Origin: Palsa-506 sp963836355
GTDB taxonomy: Bacteria > Actinomycetota > Actinomycetes > Streptosporangiales > Streptosporangiaceae
NCBI GenBank assembly: GCA_963836355.1
Contig: CAWIJO010000029.1
Location: 372,001 to 436,000, forward strand
Length of the DNA stretch: 64,000 bases
Direction: 5' to 3'
The notes below the pieces were generated by a model. The model searched no databases. It worked only from the letters and a program-made list of their open reading frames with translations, and was not told the DNA's origin. Positions 1 through 8,374 of this stretch are shown in pieces. A program made the position numbers and the translations under genes. Numbering within the stretch: the first letter of the stretch is position 1; the number at the start of each line of letters is the position of its first letter.

Positions 1-1
1 G

Positions 2-1607
2 GTGAGTCGCGGGCTCGCTGCCGCGCTGACAGCCGTGCACGCGGCGGGCGTCGTGCACAGGGACCTGAAGCCGGGAAATGTCATGCTGGCCGGTGGCGAG
101 CCGGTCGTGATCGACTTCGGCATAGCGCACTCCCCGGACTCGACCAGGATCACCCAGACCGGGATGTTCATGGGCACCCCCGGCTACCTCGCGCCAGAGG
201 TCATCGAGGGAAAGGACACCGGCCAGGCGTCGGATGTGCATTCCTGGGGCGCGACGGTGGCATACGCTGCCACCGGCCGGCCGCCGTTCGGGTCTGGCAC
301 CTTCGAGGCGATTTTCTACCGGATCGTGCACGGGCAGCCGGATCTCGAGGGCTGCCCGCTGCCGCTGCTGCCGCTGGTGGCCGCGGCGCTGGCCAGGGAT
401 CCTGCCCGCAGGCCCGCCGCTGCGGGCCTGAACCAGCAGGCCGCCGCACTGGCTCCCGCGGCGCTCGTCGCCGGGCCGGCGCCGGTGACCGGACCGGGCG
501 CCGGGCCCGCTGGATGGCCGCAGCTGGCCGGGGCCGCCGGCGGTGCCGGGCTTGCTGCTAGCGCTGGTGCCGGGACGGTGGCGCCGCCGACGGTGGGCGA
601 CTGGGGGAGTCCGGCAGGCCAGGGCAATGGCGCCGGTCGTGCTCCCGGCGCCATCCCGGCCGGGGCTGGCCATGCGGCGGCGGGGAGCGGCGTGCCGGGA
701 GCTGCGCTACCCCGAGCGGGAGCACCAGGCAGGGGGCTGCCATGGCACGGCCCGCCGGGATCTCGATTCGCCTGCCGCGCCCGCCGCACTGCCCCATGTC
801 ACTCAGCCGCTGGCAGTCGGCAACCCAGCTGGTCCTGCCGTCGGCGACTTGCTGCCAGCGGTGCAGTACGGTCTTCCCGGTGCGGGAGCGGCCGGTGCGC
901 TCCCGACCGGCGGCAGGCTAGCCAGGGCCGGCGGTTACCCAGGGTCTGCCGGGCAGGCAGACAGGGCACCCGCGCGGCGTCGCGGGCGCTCGCTGTTCAT
1001 CCTTGCCGCCGCGGGCGTGGCCGTGGGCGCGAGCGTAATCCTGCCTGTCGTCGGCACGCTGGCCGCGCTGACCGCGATCGTCTCGCTGCGAGCCGCCGAC
1101 TTGACCCAAGGTCGCCTTGCCCGGCGCCGGGCCGCGCGCGGTGCCCGGACAAGCGACTCGGCGGTGACGCTGCTTACCTATCCGGTCATGCTGGCCTGGT
1201 CAGTGATCAGGTGCGTATTGCTAGCGCCGCTGGCGCTGGTCGCCGGCGGGATCGCAGCCGGCCTCACCATCGTGGCGGTGCCGGTTGACCCATTCCCGCG
1301 CGCGATAGCCTACGGGGCGGGGGCGCTTGTTGCCTGCTATGGCCTGGGCCCGGGATCCGGGGCCGCCAGGCGGCAGATCGGGAAGCTCTTCGACGCGGTG
1401 GCACGAACGCCAGCTGCCACGGTCGTAGCGCTGGCCGGCGTCTCCGCGCTCGCCTTGGCCGCTATCGCCATGGCCGCCTCGCAGCCCGCCCTTTACTGGC
1501 CGCTGCACCATCTCGGCACGCCAAGCGGCAATCTGCATTCGCTGCACATCGCGGCAAGCCACGCCAGGAGTGCGATCATCCGGCTGGCCGGCCGGGTGGC
1601 CGGCTGA
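2..1607 (+). CDS. Ser/Thr protein kinase with C-terminal membrane domain (5' truncated, frameshifted)
   Basis: The window opens inside a Hanks-type kinase. The catalytic loop HRDLKPGN, the metal-binding DFG (DFGIAHS) and the GTPGYLAPE activation-segment end are visible; the ATP-binding N-lobe lies outside the window. The kinase reads in frame 2 and runs into an Ala/Pro/Gly-rich linker. From about position 770 the sensible protein is in frame 3: a linker followed by several hydrophobic segments (for example LFILAAAGVAVGASVILPVV) ending at the TGA at 1605-1607. Frame 2 alone runs on to 1288 as Arg-rich nonsense. The two parts join if one extra base lies around 720-770. Kinases with a multi-pass C-terminal domain occur in actinomycetes, so I read this as one gene. 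The convergent neighbour encodes an FHA-HTH protein, a plausible phosphothreonine reader. Kinase identity is firm; the exact frameshift point is not. Confidence 0.8.
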
Positions 1608-1666
1608 GACGCTTCGGGTAGCCGCGCCGGCGTTTCGTGACCCCGCGCGGCCGGCCGTGGGCCGAT

Positions 1667-2347
1667 TCAGCTGGCGCGGCGGTCGTGCACCTCGGCACCG
1701 ATGGTCGCGTTGGCTGGGAGGTCACCCGGCGTCGGCTGCGGCGCCTGGGACGGCTCCGGACGCCCGGTCGGCGGCAGCGGCCGGACCAGGCCGAGCGCGA
1801 CGACCTCATTAGCCAGCCGGACCCGCCGGTTCGTGCCCTCCGGGATGCGGAACTTCTGGTAGAGGCGCAGCAGGTGCTGCTTGACCGCGGCTTCCGTTAC
1901 CACCAGGTCCGACGCGATCTCGCGCGCTGTGGCAGGCGCGACGAAGGCCTCGTCCGAGAGCGCGGGCCGGCACAATGAGGTCAGCACGTCGAGCTCACGG
2001 CGGGTCAGCTCAGGCGCGGCCGACCTGCGGAGCTCCACCTCGGCGGCGAAGTCCTCGTGCGCGATCCCGCCCACCCGGCAGCGCGCCGAGCCGAACGTGA
2101 GGACATCGCCGTCCGCAAGCACCCGGCGGGCCACCAGGCGCCCGTTTACCCTGGTGCCATTCCTCGATAATCCGAGGTCAGTCACATAGGCATAGGGTCC
2201 GCGGCGGATGATCTCCGCATGCAGCCGCGAGACACTCGGGTCGCTGAGGCGGACATCTACAGCGCAGCCACGCCCGATAGTGGTGACATCCGCGCAAAGC
2301 GAGACAACCGCGCCGCTTTCCTCTATGCGGATGAATGGGTCCTCCAT
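1667..2347 (-). CDS. FHA domain - HTH regulator
   Basis: A 226-residue protein. Residues about 15-90 form an FHA phosphothreonine-binding domain (TTIGRGCAVDVRLSDPSVSRLHAEI, conserved GR, SRLH and NGT positions; the string is split here as TTIGRG, DPSVSRLHAEI, NGTRVNG). Residues about 110-185 resemble a LuxR/GerE-like helix-turn-helix: ELTRRELDVL, then VVTEAAVKQHLLRLYQKF. The tail is Pro-rich. No receiver domain or membrane segment is seen, so it should be a cytoplasmic, phosphorylation-read DNA-binding or adaptor protein. The ATG start has GGAGGAA about 7 nt upstream. It is convergent with the Ser/Thr kinase gene, which makes that kinase, or a target of it, a natural partner (inference). The family is known from actinomycete genomes, but I know of no defined function. 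Confidence 0.85.
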   Translation of the reverse strand: MEDPFIRIEESGAVVSLCADVTTIGRGCAVDVRLSDPSVSRLHAEIIRRGPYAYVTDLGLSRNGTRVNGRLVARRVLADGDVLTFGSARCRVGGIAHEDFAAEVELRRSAAPELTRRELDVLTSLCRPALSDEAFVAPATAREIASDLVVTEAAVKQHLLRLYQKFRIPEGTNRRVRLANEVVALGLVRPLPPTGRPEPSQAPQPTPGDLPANATIGAEVHDRRAS

Positions 2348-2568
2348 GACCCGTTCCTCCTGCCTGTCCGAGTAGCTACTGATGTCTTACGGTCGGGCTA
2401 CCCTCCCGGCGGGGGTTCCTACCGTGTTCGGCGCGACCGGTTCGGGGATCCGGGCTCATGACGGCCCAGCCGGCCAGCAGCGGAACGTAAGGGGCGTACG
2501 GGACGTCCCCGGCAGCGCTGCGGCTGCCGCGGAAGTACACTGCCGAGCGAGCCGTCCAGGAGGAGCAC
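2348..2568. promoter_or_regulatory. Divergent intergenic region, FHA-HTH gene / citrate synthase
   Basis: About 220 bp without a gene between two divergent starts. It contains the ribosome binding sites of both genes and a perfect 10-bp palindrome AGTAGCTACT at 2371-2380, 24 bp upstream of the FHA-HTH start. A TACACT hexamer about 30 bp before the citrate synthase ATG could be a -10 box, but no matching -35 is evident. Promoters must be here for both genes; the exact elements are not certain. Confidence 0.4.
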
Positions 2569-3711
2569 ATGGCGGAAAAGCCGTCCAAGGGGCTGGCGGA
2601 CGTCGTAGCCGCCTCCACCGCGCTAAGCGACGTCGACAGCCAGGCGGGCCGCCTCTTCTACCGTGGCTATGACATTAACGAGCTGGCCGGGGCCGCGAGC
2701 TTCGAGGAGACCGCCTACCTCCTGCAGCGCGGTTCGCCGCCAAGCCGCGGTGAGCTCGCTGGCTACCGAGGCGAGATCGCGGCCGGGCGCGCCCTCGGGA
2801 AGCTGGTGACCATGAGCCTCCCGGAGGTTGCCCGCAGCCAGGAGCCGATGGAGGCATTGCGCTCGCTGGTCTCGCTGGCCAGCGCTGACGACCCGGACAA
2901 GGATTCCAACGAACCAGGGCCCAATACCCGCAAGGCCGCCAGGCTTACCGCGCAGCAGCCGGTCTTGCTCGCGGGCTACCATGTCGCGCGGCGGGGCCGC
3001 GAAAGCGTGCCGCCCGATCCCGACGCCAGCATGGCGGCTAATTTCCTGCTGCAGATCACCGGCACACCGCCGTCCGACCGGGAAGCGCAGATACTCGACA
3101 CCTGCCTCGTCTTGCACGCCGACCACACCATGAACGCGTCGACTTTCGCAGCCCGGGTGTGCGCGGCGACGCTCTCTGACATGCACTCAGCCGTAGTTGC
3201 GGCGCTCGGGACCCTCAAGGGGCCGTTGCACGGCGGCGCCAACGAGCAGGTGATGCGGGGCCTTGAGGCGATGCGGAGCAGCGGCGGTGCCGATCCTGCT
3301 GGAGCCGCTGAGACTCAGGTTCTCGCCCGGCTCAGGAAGGGCGAGAAGATCCCGGGCTTCGGACACCGTGTCTATCAGGCCAGGGATCCGCGAGCGGCGC
3401 ATCTGCGGGAGATGGCGGCGGAGCTCGGCGCTGCGTCCGGCGACGATACCTATTACCGCATGTCCCAGAAAATGGCGGAGGTTGTCTTCGCGGAGAAGGG
3501 CCTCTACCCGAACGTGGACTTCTACGCTGCCACTGTGTACCACTATCTGCGCATCCCCACGGACCTGTTTACCCCGGTCTTCTCGGTGAGCCGGATGGTC
3601 GGCTGGACCTCGCACGTGATGGAGCAGCACGCGGACAACCGGCTGATCCGTCCCGACAGCGAATACGCCGGTGCGCGCGATCTCACCTGGACCCCGCTGG
3701 ACCAGCGGTGA
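2569..3711 (+). CDS. gltA: Citrate synthase (citrate/methylcitrate synthase family)
   Basis: 380 residues, the usual length for the short (type I-like) citrate synthases of actinomycetes. It condenses acetyl-CoA, or propionyl-CoA in methylcitrate synthases, with oxaloacetate. Visible active-site signatures are LHADHTMNAST, PLHGGANEQV with the catalytic His, GFGHRVYQARDPR with the oxaloacetate-binding His/Arg, and YPNVDFYAA with the catalytic Asp. The conserved SHVMEQHADNRLIRP lies near the C-terminus. The ATG is preceded by AGGAGG at ideal distance. The downstream DUF3017 reading frame starts inside its stop codon (GTGA). With icd and mdh close by, a TCA-cycle role is likely, but a methylcitrate synthase cannot be excluded from sequence alone. 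Confidence 0.93.
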   Translation: MAEKPSKGLADVVAASTALSDVDSQAGRLFYRGYDINELAGAASFEETAYLLQRGSPPSRGELAGYRGEIAAGRALGKLVTMSLPEVARSQEPMEALRSLVSLASADDPDKDSNEPGPNTRKAARLTAQQPVLLAGYHVARRGRESVPPDPDASMAANFLLQITGTPPSDREAQILDTCLVLHADHTMNASTFAARVCAATLSDMHSAVVAALGTLKGPLHGGANEQVMRGLEAMRSSGGADPAGAAETQVLARLRKGEKIPGFGHRVYQARDPRAAHLREMAAELGAASGDDTYYRMSQKMAEVVFAEKGLYPNVDFYAATVYHYLRIPTDLFTPVFSVSRMVGWTSHVMEQHADNRLIRPDSEYAGARDLTWTPLDQR

Positions 3712-4589
3712 GGCATGCGGCCAGCGGATCGGTCCGGCTGACGGATCCAGCCCGGCTGACTGGCCGGCCACGGCGGCACGCTCGGCCGGAAAGCGCAGCC
3801 GGGACCGAGCAGCCTGACCTGTCCGGGCCATCCGGCCTGGCCGATCCGGCCGAGCTGACGGGGCTTACCCAGGTGGTTCATCGTGCCAGGATGGCTCAGC
3901 CACCGCGGCTCGGCGCCGGGCCAGGCACGCCCGCCGACCCGCCGCCATCTTCGCCTGGCGTGCCGCCGCCGGCCGGCCCGCGGCATCCGGCCGGCCCGCC
4001 GCAGCCGGCCGGCCCGCCGCAGCCGGCCGGCCCGCCGCCATCTTCGCCTGGCGTGCGGCCGGCCGCCGCCCCGCTGCCGCCAGCCGTTCTTCCGCCAGCC
4101 AGTGACGCTCCGCCAGCCGGGGCGGCCGGCCCGGCGCCCGGTGATACGTCGGCGGCGGGCAGTCCGTCGCCCCATTCCGCTCGGTCCGGCTCGCCGGGGC
4201 CCGATTCACCGCAGGCCGACTCCCGGCACCCCCGGCGCCCGCACGCCGGCCCGCCGCGATCGCGCGGGCCGCGGGCCGCGGGATCGACTCGTTCCGGTCG
4301 GCGCCGGGCTGCCATGGCCGGCCGGCAGCGGGTGGGCGCCGCCTACGGCATCGCGCTCTGCGGGGTGGCCCTGAGTTTGGCCTACATGTGGCGCGGCCCG
4401 CAGAATGTCAGGGGAGGCACGTTGGCGGTGGCTGGCATTGTCCTCGCGGCGGCCGTGGCCAGGCTGGTCCTGCCGGAGCGCCGTGCGGGCATGCTCGCCT
4501 CTCGGCGGCGGCTGGCCGACGTCGCGGCGTTCGCCGTGCTTGGCGTCGCCTTGCTGGCCGCTGGCCTGGTGTTTCCCGCCCAGAACTGA
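3708..4589 (+). CDS. DUF3017 membrane protein with Pro-rich N-terminus
   Basis: The C-terminal ~90 residues carry three hydrophobic segments (starting AAYGIALCGVALSLAYMW) with the RRLADVAAFAVLGVALLAAG block typical of DUF3017 proteins, which often sit near TCA-cycle or folD genes in actinomycetes. Function is unknown. The N-terminal ~200 residues are low complexity (Pro/Ala/Gly/Ser) and contain an 18-bp tandem repeat. The GTG used here overlaps the citrate synthase stop (GTGA) and so suggests translational coupling. There is no clear Shine-Dalgarno sequence, and an internal ATG at 4314, just before the first membrane segment, is an alternative start giving a typical short DUF3017 protein. The stop and membrane part are reliable; the N-terminus is not. 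Confidence 0.65.
   Translation: MRHAASGSVRLTDPARLTGRPRRHARPESAAGTEQPDLSGPSGLADPAELTGLTQVVHRARMAQPPRLGAGPGTPADPPPSSPGVPPPAGPRHPAGPPQPAGPPQPAGPPPSSPGVRPAAAPLPPAVLPPASDAPPAGAAGPAPGDTSAAGSPSPHSARSGSPGPDSPQADSRHPRRPHAGPPRSRGPRAAGSTRSGRRRAAMAGRQRVGAAYGIALCGVALSLAYMWRGPQNVRGGTLAVAGIVLAAAVARLVLPERRAGMLASRRRLADVAAFAVLGVALLAAGLVFPAQN
3984..4037 (+). repeat. 18-bp tandem repeat inside DUF3017 gene
   Basis: Three adjacent 18-bp units of the form CAGCCGGCCGGCCCGCCG (the first is CAT...) encode a Pro-Ala-Gly-Pro-Pro-Gln type hexapeptide. A 19-bp segment CCATCTTCGCCTGGCGTGC occurs at both ends of this tract (3945-3963 and 4038-4056), so the whole tract looks expanded between duplicated flanks. The unit length keeps the frame. 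Confidence 0.8.
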
Positions 4590-4676
4590 TCAAGGCCTGG
4601 CGCGGTACCAGTAGGCTCGCGCCCGGTAAGCTTCGCCACCGCAACGGCGCGGGCATGAGGAAGGGAAGACAACGGC

Positions 4677-5897
4677 ATGGCCAAGATCAAGGTAACTAAT
4701 CCCGTCGTCGAGCTCGATGGCGATGAGATGACGCGGATCATCTGGCAGTTCATCAAGGAGCAGCTGATCCTGCCCTACCTGGACATCGAGCTGAAGTACT
4801 ACGACCTTTCGATCGAGCGCCGGGACGCCACCGACGACCAGGTAACGGTCGACGCGGCGAACGCGATCAAGGAGTACGGGGTGGGCATCAAGTGCGCCAC
4901 TATCACGCCGGACGAGGACCGCGTCACGGAGTTCGGGCTCAAGCGGATGTGGCGGTCACCGAACGGGACAATCCGCAACATCCTGGGCGGCGTCGTCTTC
5001 CGCGAGCCGATCGTGATGGCCAGCATCCCGCGCTTCGTGCCCGGCTGGACCAAGCCGATCATCATCGGACGGCACGCCCACGGCGACCAGTACAAGGCCA
5101 CCGATTTCCTGGTCCCCGGACCCGGCACGGTGAATATCTCCTACACGCCCGATGACGGTGATAAGAGCATTGACCTTGAGGTCGCCCGCTTCCCCGGCGG
5201 CGGCATCGCCATGGGCATGTACAACTTCGACGACTCGATCCGCGACTTCGCCCGCGCTACCATGCGGTACGCGCTCGACCGCGGTTACCCGCTCCACTTG
5301 TCCACCAAGAACACGATCCTGAAGGCCTACGACGGGCGCTTCAAGGACCTTTTTGCCGAGATATTCGAGGCTGAGTTCAAGTCCGATTTCGAGGTGGCCG
5401 GGATCACCTACGACCACCGGCTGATCGATGACATGGTCGCGCAGGTGATCAAGGGCGACGGCGGAATCGTCTGGGCGTGTAAGAACTACGACGGGGATGT
5501 CGAGTCCGACATCATCGCGCAGGGCTTCGGCTCACTCGGCCTGATGACCAGCGTGCTGATGACGCCGGACGGGTCCACCGTGGAAGCGGAAGCCGCGCAT
5601 GGCACCGTGACCAGGCATTACCGTCAGCATCAGCAGGGCAAGCCGACATCAACGAATCCGATCGCCTCGATCTTCGCCTGGACGCGCGGCCTGGCACATC
5701 GCGGCAAGCTGGACGGCACGCCAGCGGTAACCAAGTTCGCCGAGACGCTCGAGCGCGTCTGCGTGGATACGGTGCTGAGCGGCAAGATGACCAAGGACCT
5801 CGCGCTTCTGGTCGGCGCCGGCACGCCGTTCCTGACGACGCAGGAATTCCTCGCCGCGCTGGCGGAGAACCTGCGCTCGGCCATGGCCGGGTCCTGA
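4677..5897 (+). CDS. icd: Isocitrate dehydrogenase, NADP-dependent (dimeric, eukaryote-like type)
   Basis: 406 residues, matching the dimeric IDH family found in eukaryotes and some bacteria rather than the monomeric ~740-residue enzyme. It oxidatively decarboxylates isocitrate to 2-oxoglutarate. Diagnostic pieces: ELDGDEMTRIIW at the N-terminus, KCATITPDEDRV, SPNGTIRNILGG (substrate-binding Ser/Asn/Arg), IIIGRHAHGDQY, CKNYDGDVESD with metal-binding Asp, and EAEAAHGTVTRHYR at the NADP site. The start ATG follows GGAAG and opens a coding block with mdh immediately downstream (43-bp gap), so the two TCA enzymes are probably co-transcribed. Confidence 0.96.
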   Translation: MAKIKVTNPVVELDGDEMTRIIWQFIKEQLILPYLDIELKYYDLSIERRDATDDQVTVDAANAIKEYGVGIKCATITPDEDRVTEFGLKRMWRSPNGTIRNILGGVVFREPIVMASIPRFVPGWTKPIIIGRHAHGDQYKATDFLVPGPGTVNISYTPDDGDKSIDLEVARFPGGGIAMGMYNFDDSIRDFARATMRYALDRGYPLHLSTKNTILKAYDGRFKDLFAEIFEAEFKSDFEVAGITYDHRLIDDMVAQVIKGDGGIVWACKNYDGDVESDIIAQGFGSLGLMTSVLMTPDGSTVEAEAAHGTVTRHYRQHQQGKPTSTNPIASIFAWTRGLAHRGKLDGTPAVTKFAETLERVCVDTVLSGKMTKDLALLVGAGTPFLTTQEFLAALAENLRSAMAGS

Positions 5898-5940
5898 CGG
5901 AGCTACAGCTGATGAGGCAGAGCAAAGGAGATCACGGCAA

Positions 5941-6897
5941 ATGGCTCGCACCGGGAAGATAACCGTCGTCGGGGCCGGTTTCTACGGCTCGACGACCGCT
6001 CAGCGGCTCGCCGAATACGACATATTCGGTGAGGTAGTGCTCACCGATATCGTGGACGGCAAGCCGGAGGGGCTTGCCCTCGACATGAATCAGTCCCGGC
6101 CAATCCAGGGCTTCGAGACCAAGCTGACCGGGCAGACGACTGGCCCGGCCGGCGAAGGCTATGAGGCAATCGCCGGATCCGGGATCGTGGTCATCACGGC
6201 CGGTCTACCGCGCAAGCCCGGGATGAGCCGGATGGACCTGATCGGGGTTAACGCGAAGATCGTCCGCAGCGTTGTCGAGCAGGTTGTCAAGCATGCGCCG
6301 GAGGCCGTGCTGATCGTGGTCTCGAACCCGCTGGATGAGATGACCGCGTTGGCGGCCAAGGTCTCCCGGTTCCCGCCGCACCGCGTGCTGGGCCAGGCGG
6401 GCATGCTGGATACGGCCAGGTTCAGCTACTTCGTCGCGGAGCGCCTGGGCGTGCCAGTTGGCTCCGTGCGCACGCTGACCCTCGGCTCGCATGGTGACAC
6501 CATGGTGCCGGTCCCGTCCGCGTGCTCGGTCAACGGCAAGCCGCTTGCCGACTTGCTGTCGGCCGCTGACATCGGCGCCCTCGTCGAGCGGACCCGGGCC
6601 GGCGGGGCCGAGATCGTCGGCCTGCTCAAGACGGGGTCCGCCTACTATGCCCCGTCGGCTGCCGCGGCCTGGATGGCGCGGGCGGTGGCGCAGGACTCCG
6701 GCGCCGTCCTCCCGGTCTGCGCATGGGTGGATGGCCAGTACGGTATCTCCGGCGTCTACCTGGGCATCGAAGCCTCGGTCGGCTCGTCCGGAGTGCGGGA
6801 AGTAGTGGAGCGGGACCTCACCGAGGCCGAATTGACCGCGCTGCGGGAGGCCGCCGACGCGGTACGGGCGAAGCAGGCCGACGTCGCCAGCCTCTGA
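5941..6897 (+). CDS. mdh: Malate dehydrogenase, LDH-like type
   Basis: 318 residues of the lactate/malate dehydrogenase superfamily. It interconverts malate and oxaloacetate with NAD. The Rossmann glycine motif VVGAGFYGSTTAQ, the active-site loop GLPRKPGMSRMDL with two substrate-binding Arg, VVSNPLDEMT and the catalytic LGSHGDTMVP His are all intact. Arg in the mobile loop (PRKPGMSR) favours malate over lactate. This is the Bacillus-type LDH-like clade rather than the longer MDH common in Streptomyces. The start has GGAG 10 nt upstream. It follows icd closely. A strong hairpin just after the stop probably ends the transcript. Confidence 0.95.
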   Translation: MARTGKITVVGAGFYGSTTAQRLAEYDIFGEVVLTDIVDGKPEGLALDMNQSRPIQGFETKLTGQTTGPAGEGYEAIAGSGIVVITAGLPRKPGMSRMDLIGVNAKIVRSVVEQVVKHAPEAVLIVVSNPLDEMTALAAKVSRFPPHRVLGQAGMLDTARFSYFVAERLGVPVGSVRTLTLGSHGDTMVPVPSACSVNGKPLADLLSAADIGALVERTRAGGAEIVGLLKTGSAYYAPSAAAAWMARAVAQDSGAVLPVCAWVDGQYGISGVYLGIEASVGSSGVREVVERDLTEAELTALREAADAVRAKQADVASL

Positions 6898-6900
6898 AGC

Positions 6901-6920
6901 GCTGGCCGCCGGTGGCCAGC
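6901..6920. terminator. Hairpin between convergent mdh and amidohydrolase genes
   Basis: Perfect inverted repeat GCTGGCC - GCCGGT - GGCCAGC (7-bp stem, 6-nt loop), 3 bp after the mdh stop and 31 bp from the end of the convergent gene. There is no U-tract, as is common for actinomycete terminators, so it could serve both directions. Confidence 0.55.
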
Positions 6921-6950
6921 CAGCCTGATCGACGAGCGCTACGCCTGCGG

Positions 6951-8189
6951 TCAGACGGCGGCCAGCCGCCGCAGCGCCAACTCGGCGTATAGCGCCGCGC
7001 CGTCGCTCAGAACCCCGTCGTCGAAGACCGCTTCCGCGGAGTGGTTGTAGGCGGCGGTCGAGGGATCGAGCCCCGGCGGGCATGCCCCCAGCATGACGAA
7101 CGCGCCCGGCACCTGCTCGAGGATGAACGAGAAATCCTCCGCGCCGGTCAGCGGGAAGGGCTCGGTCACGCTGCGCCCGCTGCCGTATAGCTCCGTCACT
7201 GTCCGCTGCGCGAAAGACACCTCATCGCTATTGTTCACGGTCACCGGGTATCCGGTGGGAAACCCGGCAGTAGCGGTGAGGCCATGCCCGGCGGCGATCT
7301 CCCTGGCCAGCCGCACGAACAGGGTCATCGCGCGGGTCCGGGTTTCCGCCGAGAAGGTCCGCAACGAGCCAAGCAGCTTCGCCTCATCGGGAATCACGTT
7401 GTCAGTGGTGCCGGCGTGGAAGCTGCCGATCGTCAGGACAACGGGGTCGAAGACGTCGAACTGCCTGGTTACCGCCGTCTGCAGGGCGGTGACGATCTCG
7501 CACGCGACCGGAATAGGATCGGCGGCCCGATGCGGCTGAGAGGCATGCCCGCCGTGCCCGCGTACGGCCATCTCGAACACGTCAGCCGCGGCCATCATCG
7601 TGCCCGGCTTCGTGCTGTAGACGCCGCAGGGCAGCGTGGCTGAGGCCACGTGCAGCGCGAAGGCGGCAACCGGCCGGTCGCCGGCCGCGTCGAGGATGCC
7701 CTCGGAGATCATTTGCCGTGCCCCCGCGTAGCCTTCCTCGCCCGGCTGGAACATGAAGATCACGTTTCCGGCGATCTCCTGCCGCCGAGCCGAGAGCAGC
7801 CGGGCCGCCCCGGTGAGCATCGCGGTGTGCAGGTCGTGGCCGCACGCATGCATCGCGCCGTCGATCCGCGACGAGTAGGGCAGCCCGGTCCGCTCGGTCA
7901 CCGGCAGGGCATCCATGTCGCCGCGCAGCAGCACCGTGGCGCCCGGCTTGCCGCCGCGCAGCACGGCGGTCACCGAGCTCAGCCCGCGCCCGCGGCTGAC
8001 CTCAAGCGGCAGCCCGCCGAGCGCGGAAAGCACCTTTTCCTGAGTCCTGGGCAGGTCAAGCCCGATCTCCGGCTCGCGGTGGATCGCCTGGCGCAGTTCG
8101 GCCAGGTCGCTAGCGATCGTCGTGGCATCGGCGTGTACCTCAGTCGGCATCCGCTGTCCCCTTCGCACGGCCTTACCCAATGAATCCAT
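6951..8189 (-). CDS. M20D-family amidohydrolase / metallopeptidase
   Basis: 412 residues of the HipO / IAA-amino-acid hydrolase / N-acyl-amino-acid amidohydrolase group. These two-metal enzymes cleave N-acylated amino acids. Visible motifs: HREPEIGLD, RGDMDALPV, the metal-ligand segment MHACGHDLHTAML, the catalytic QPGEEGYAGARQM, and TGAEDFSFIL near the end. The protein appears cytoplasmic. The first ATG is taken because GAGGGA lies 5 nt upstream; a second ATG 13 codons in (at 8150) has AAGGGGA before it and would match the family N-terminus equally well. It stands alone, convergent with mdh. The natural substrate cannot be told. Confidence 0.85.
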   Translation of the reverse strand: MDSLGKAVRRGQRMPTEVHADATTIASDLAELRQAIHREPEIGLDLPRTQEKVLSALGGLPLEVSRGRGLSSVTAVLRGGKPGATVLLRGDMDALPVTERTGLPYSSRIDGAMHACGHDLHTAMLTGAARLLSARRQEIAGNVIFMFQPGEEGYAGARQMISEGILDAAGDRPVAAFALHVASATLPCGVYSTKPGTMMAAADVFEMAVRGHGGHASQPHRAADPIPVACEIVTALQTAVTRQFDVFDPVVLTIGSFHAGTTDNVIPDEAKLLGSLRTFSAETRTRAMTLFVRLAREIAAGHGLTATAGFPTGYPVTVNNSDEVSFAQRTVTELYGSGRSVTEPFPLTGAEDFSFILEQVPGAFVMLGACPPGLDPSTAAYNHSAEAVFDDGVLSDGAALYAELALRRLAAV

Positions 8190-8374
8190 TTACGTCCCTC
8201 AGGATCGCATGGGCGACATCGGTGAGCGGCGCCACATGGACCCGGCATCGTCACGCGGCGCAACCAGGGACCTGGCCCGTCGCTGGCCCCGGGCACTGCC
8301 TGCCAGGTCTAGACTGTCCGGACACCACGCCGCCATGCCGCCATGCCGATCGCTGAGGCCAGGGATTACCAGAA

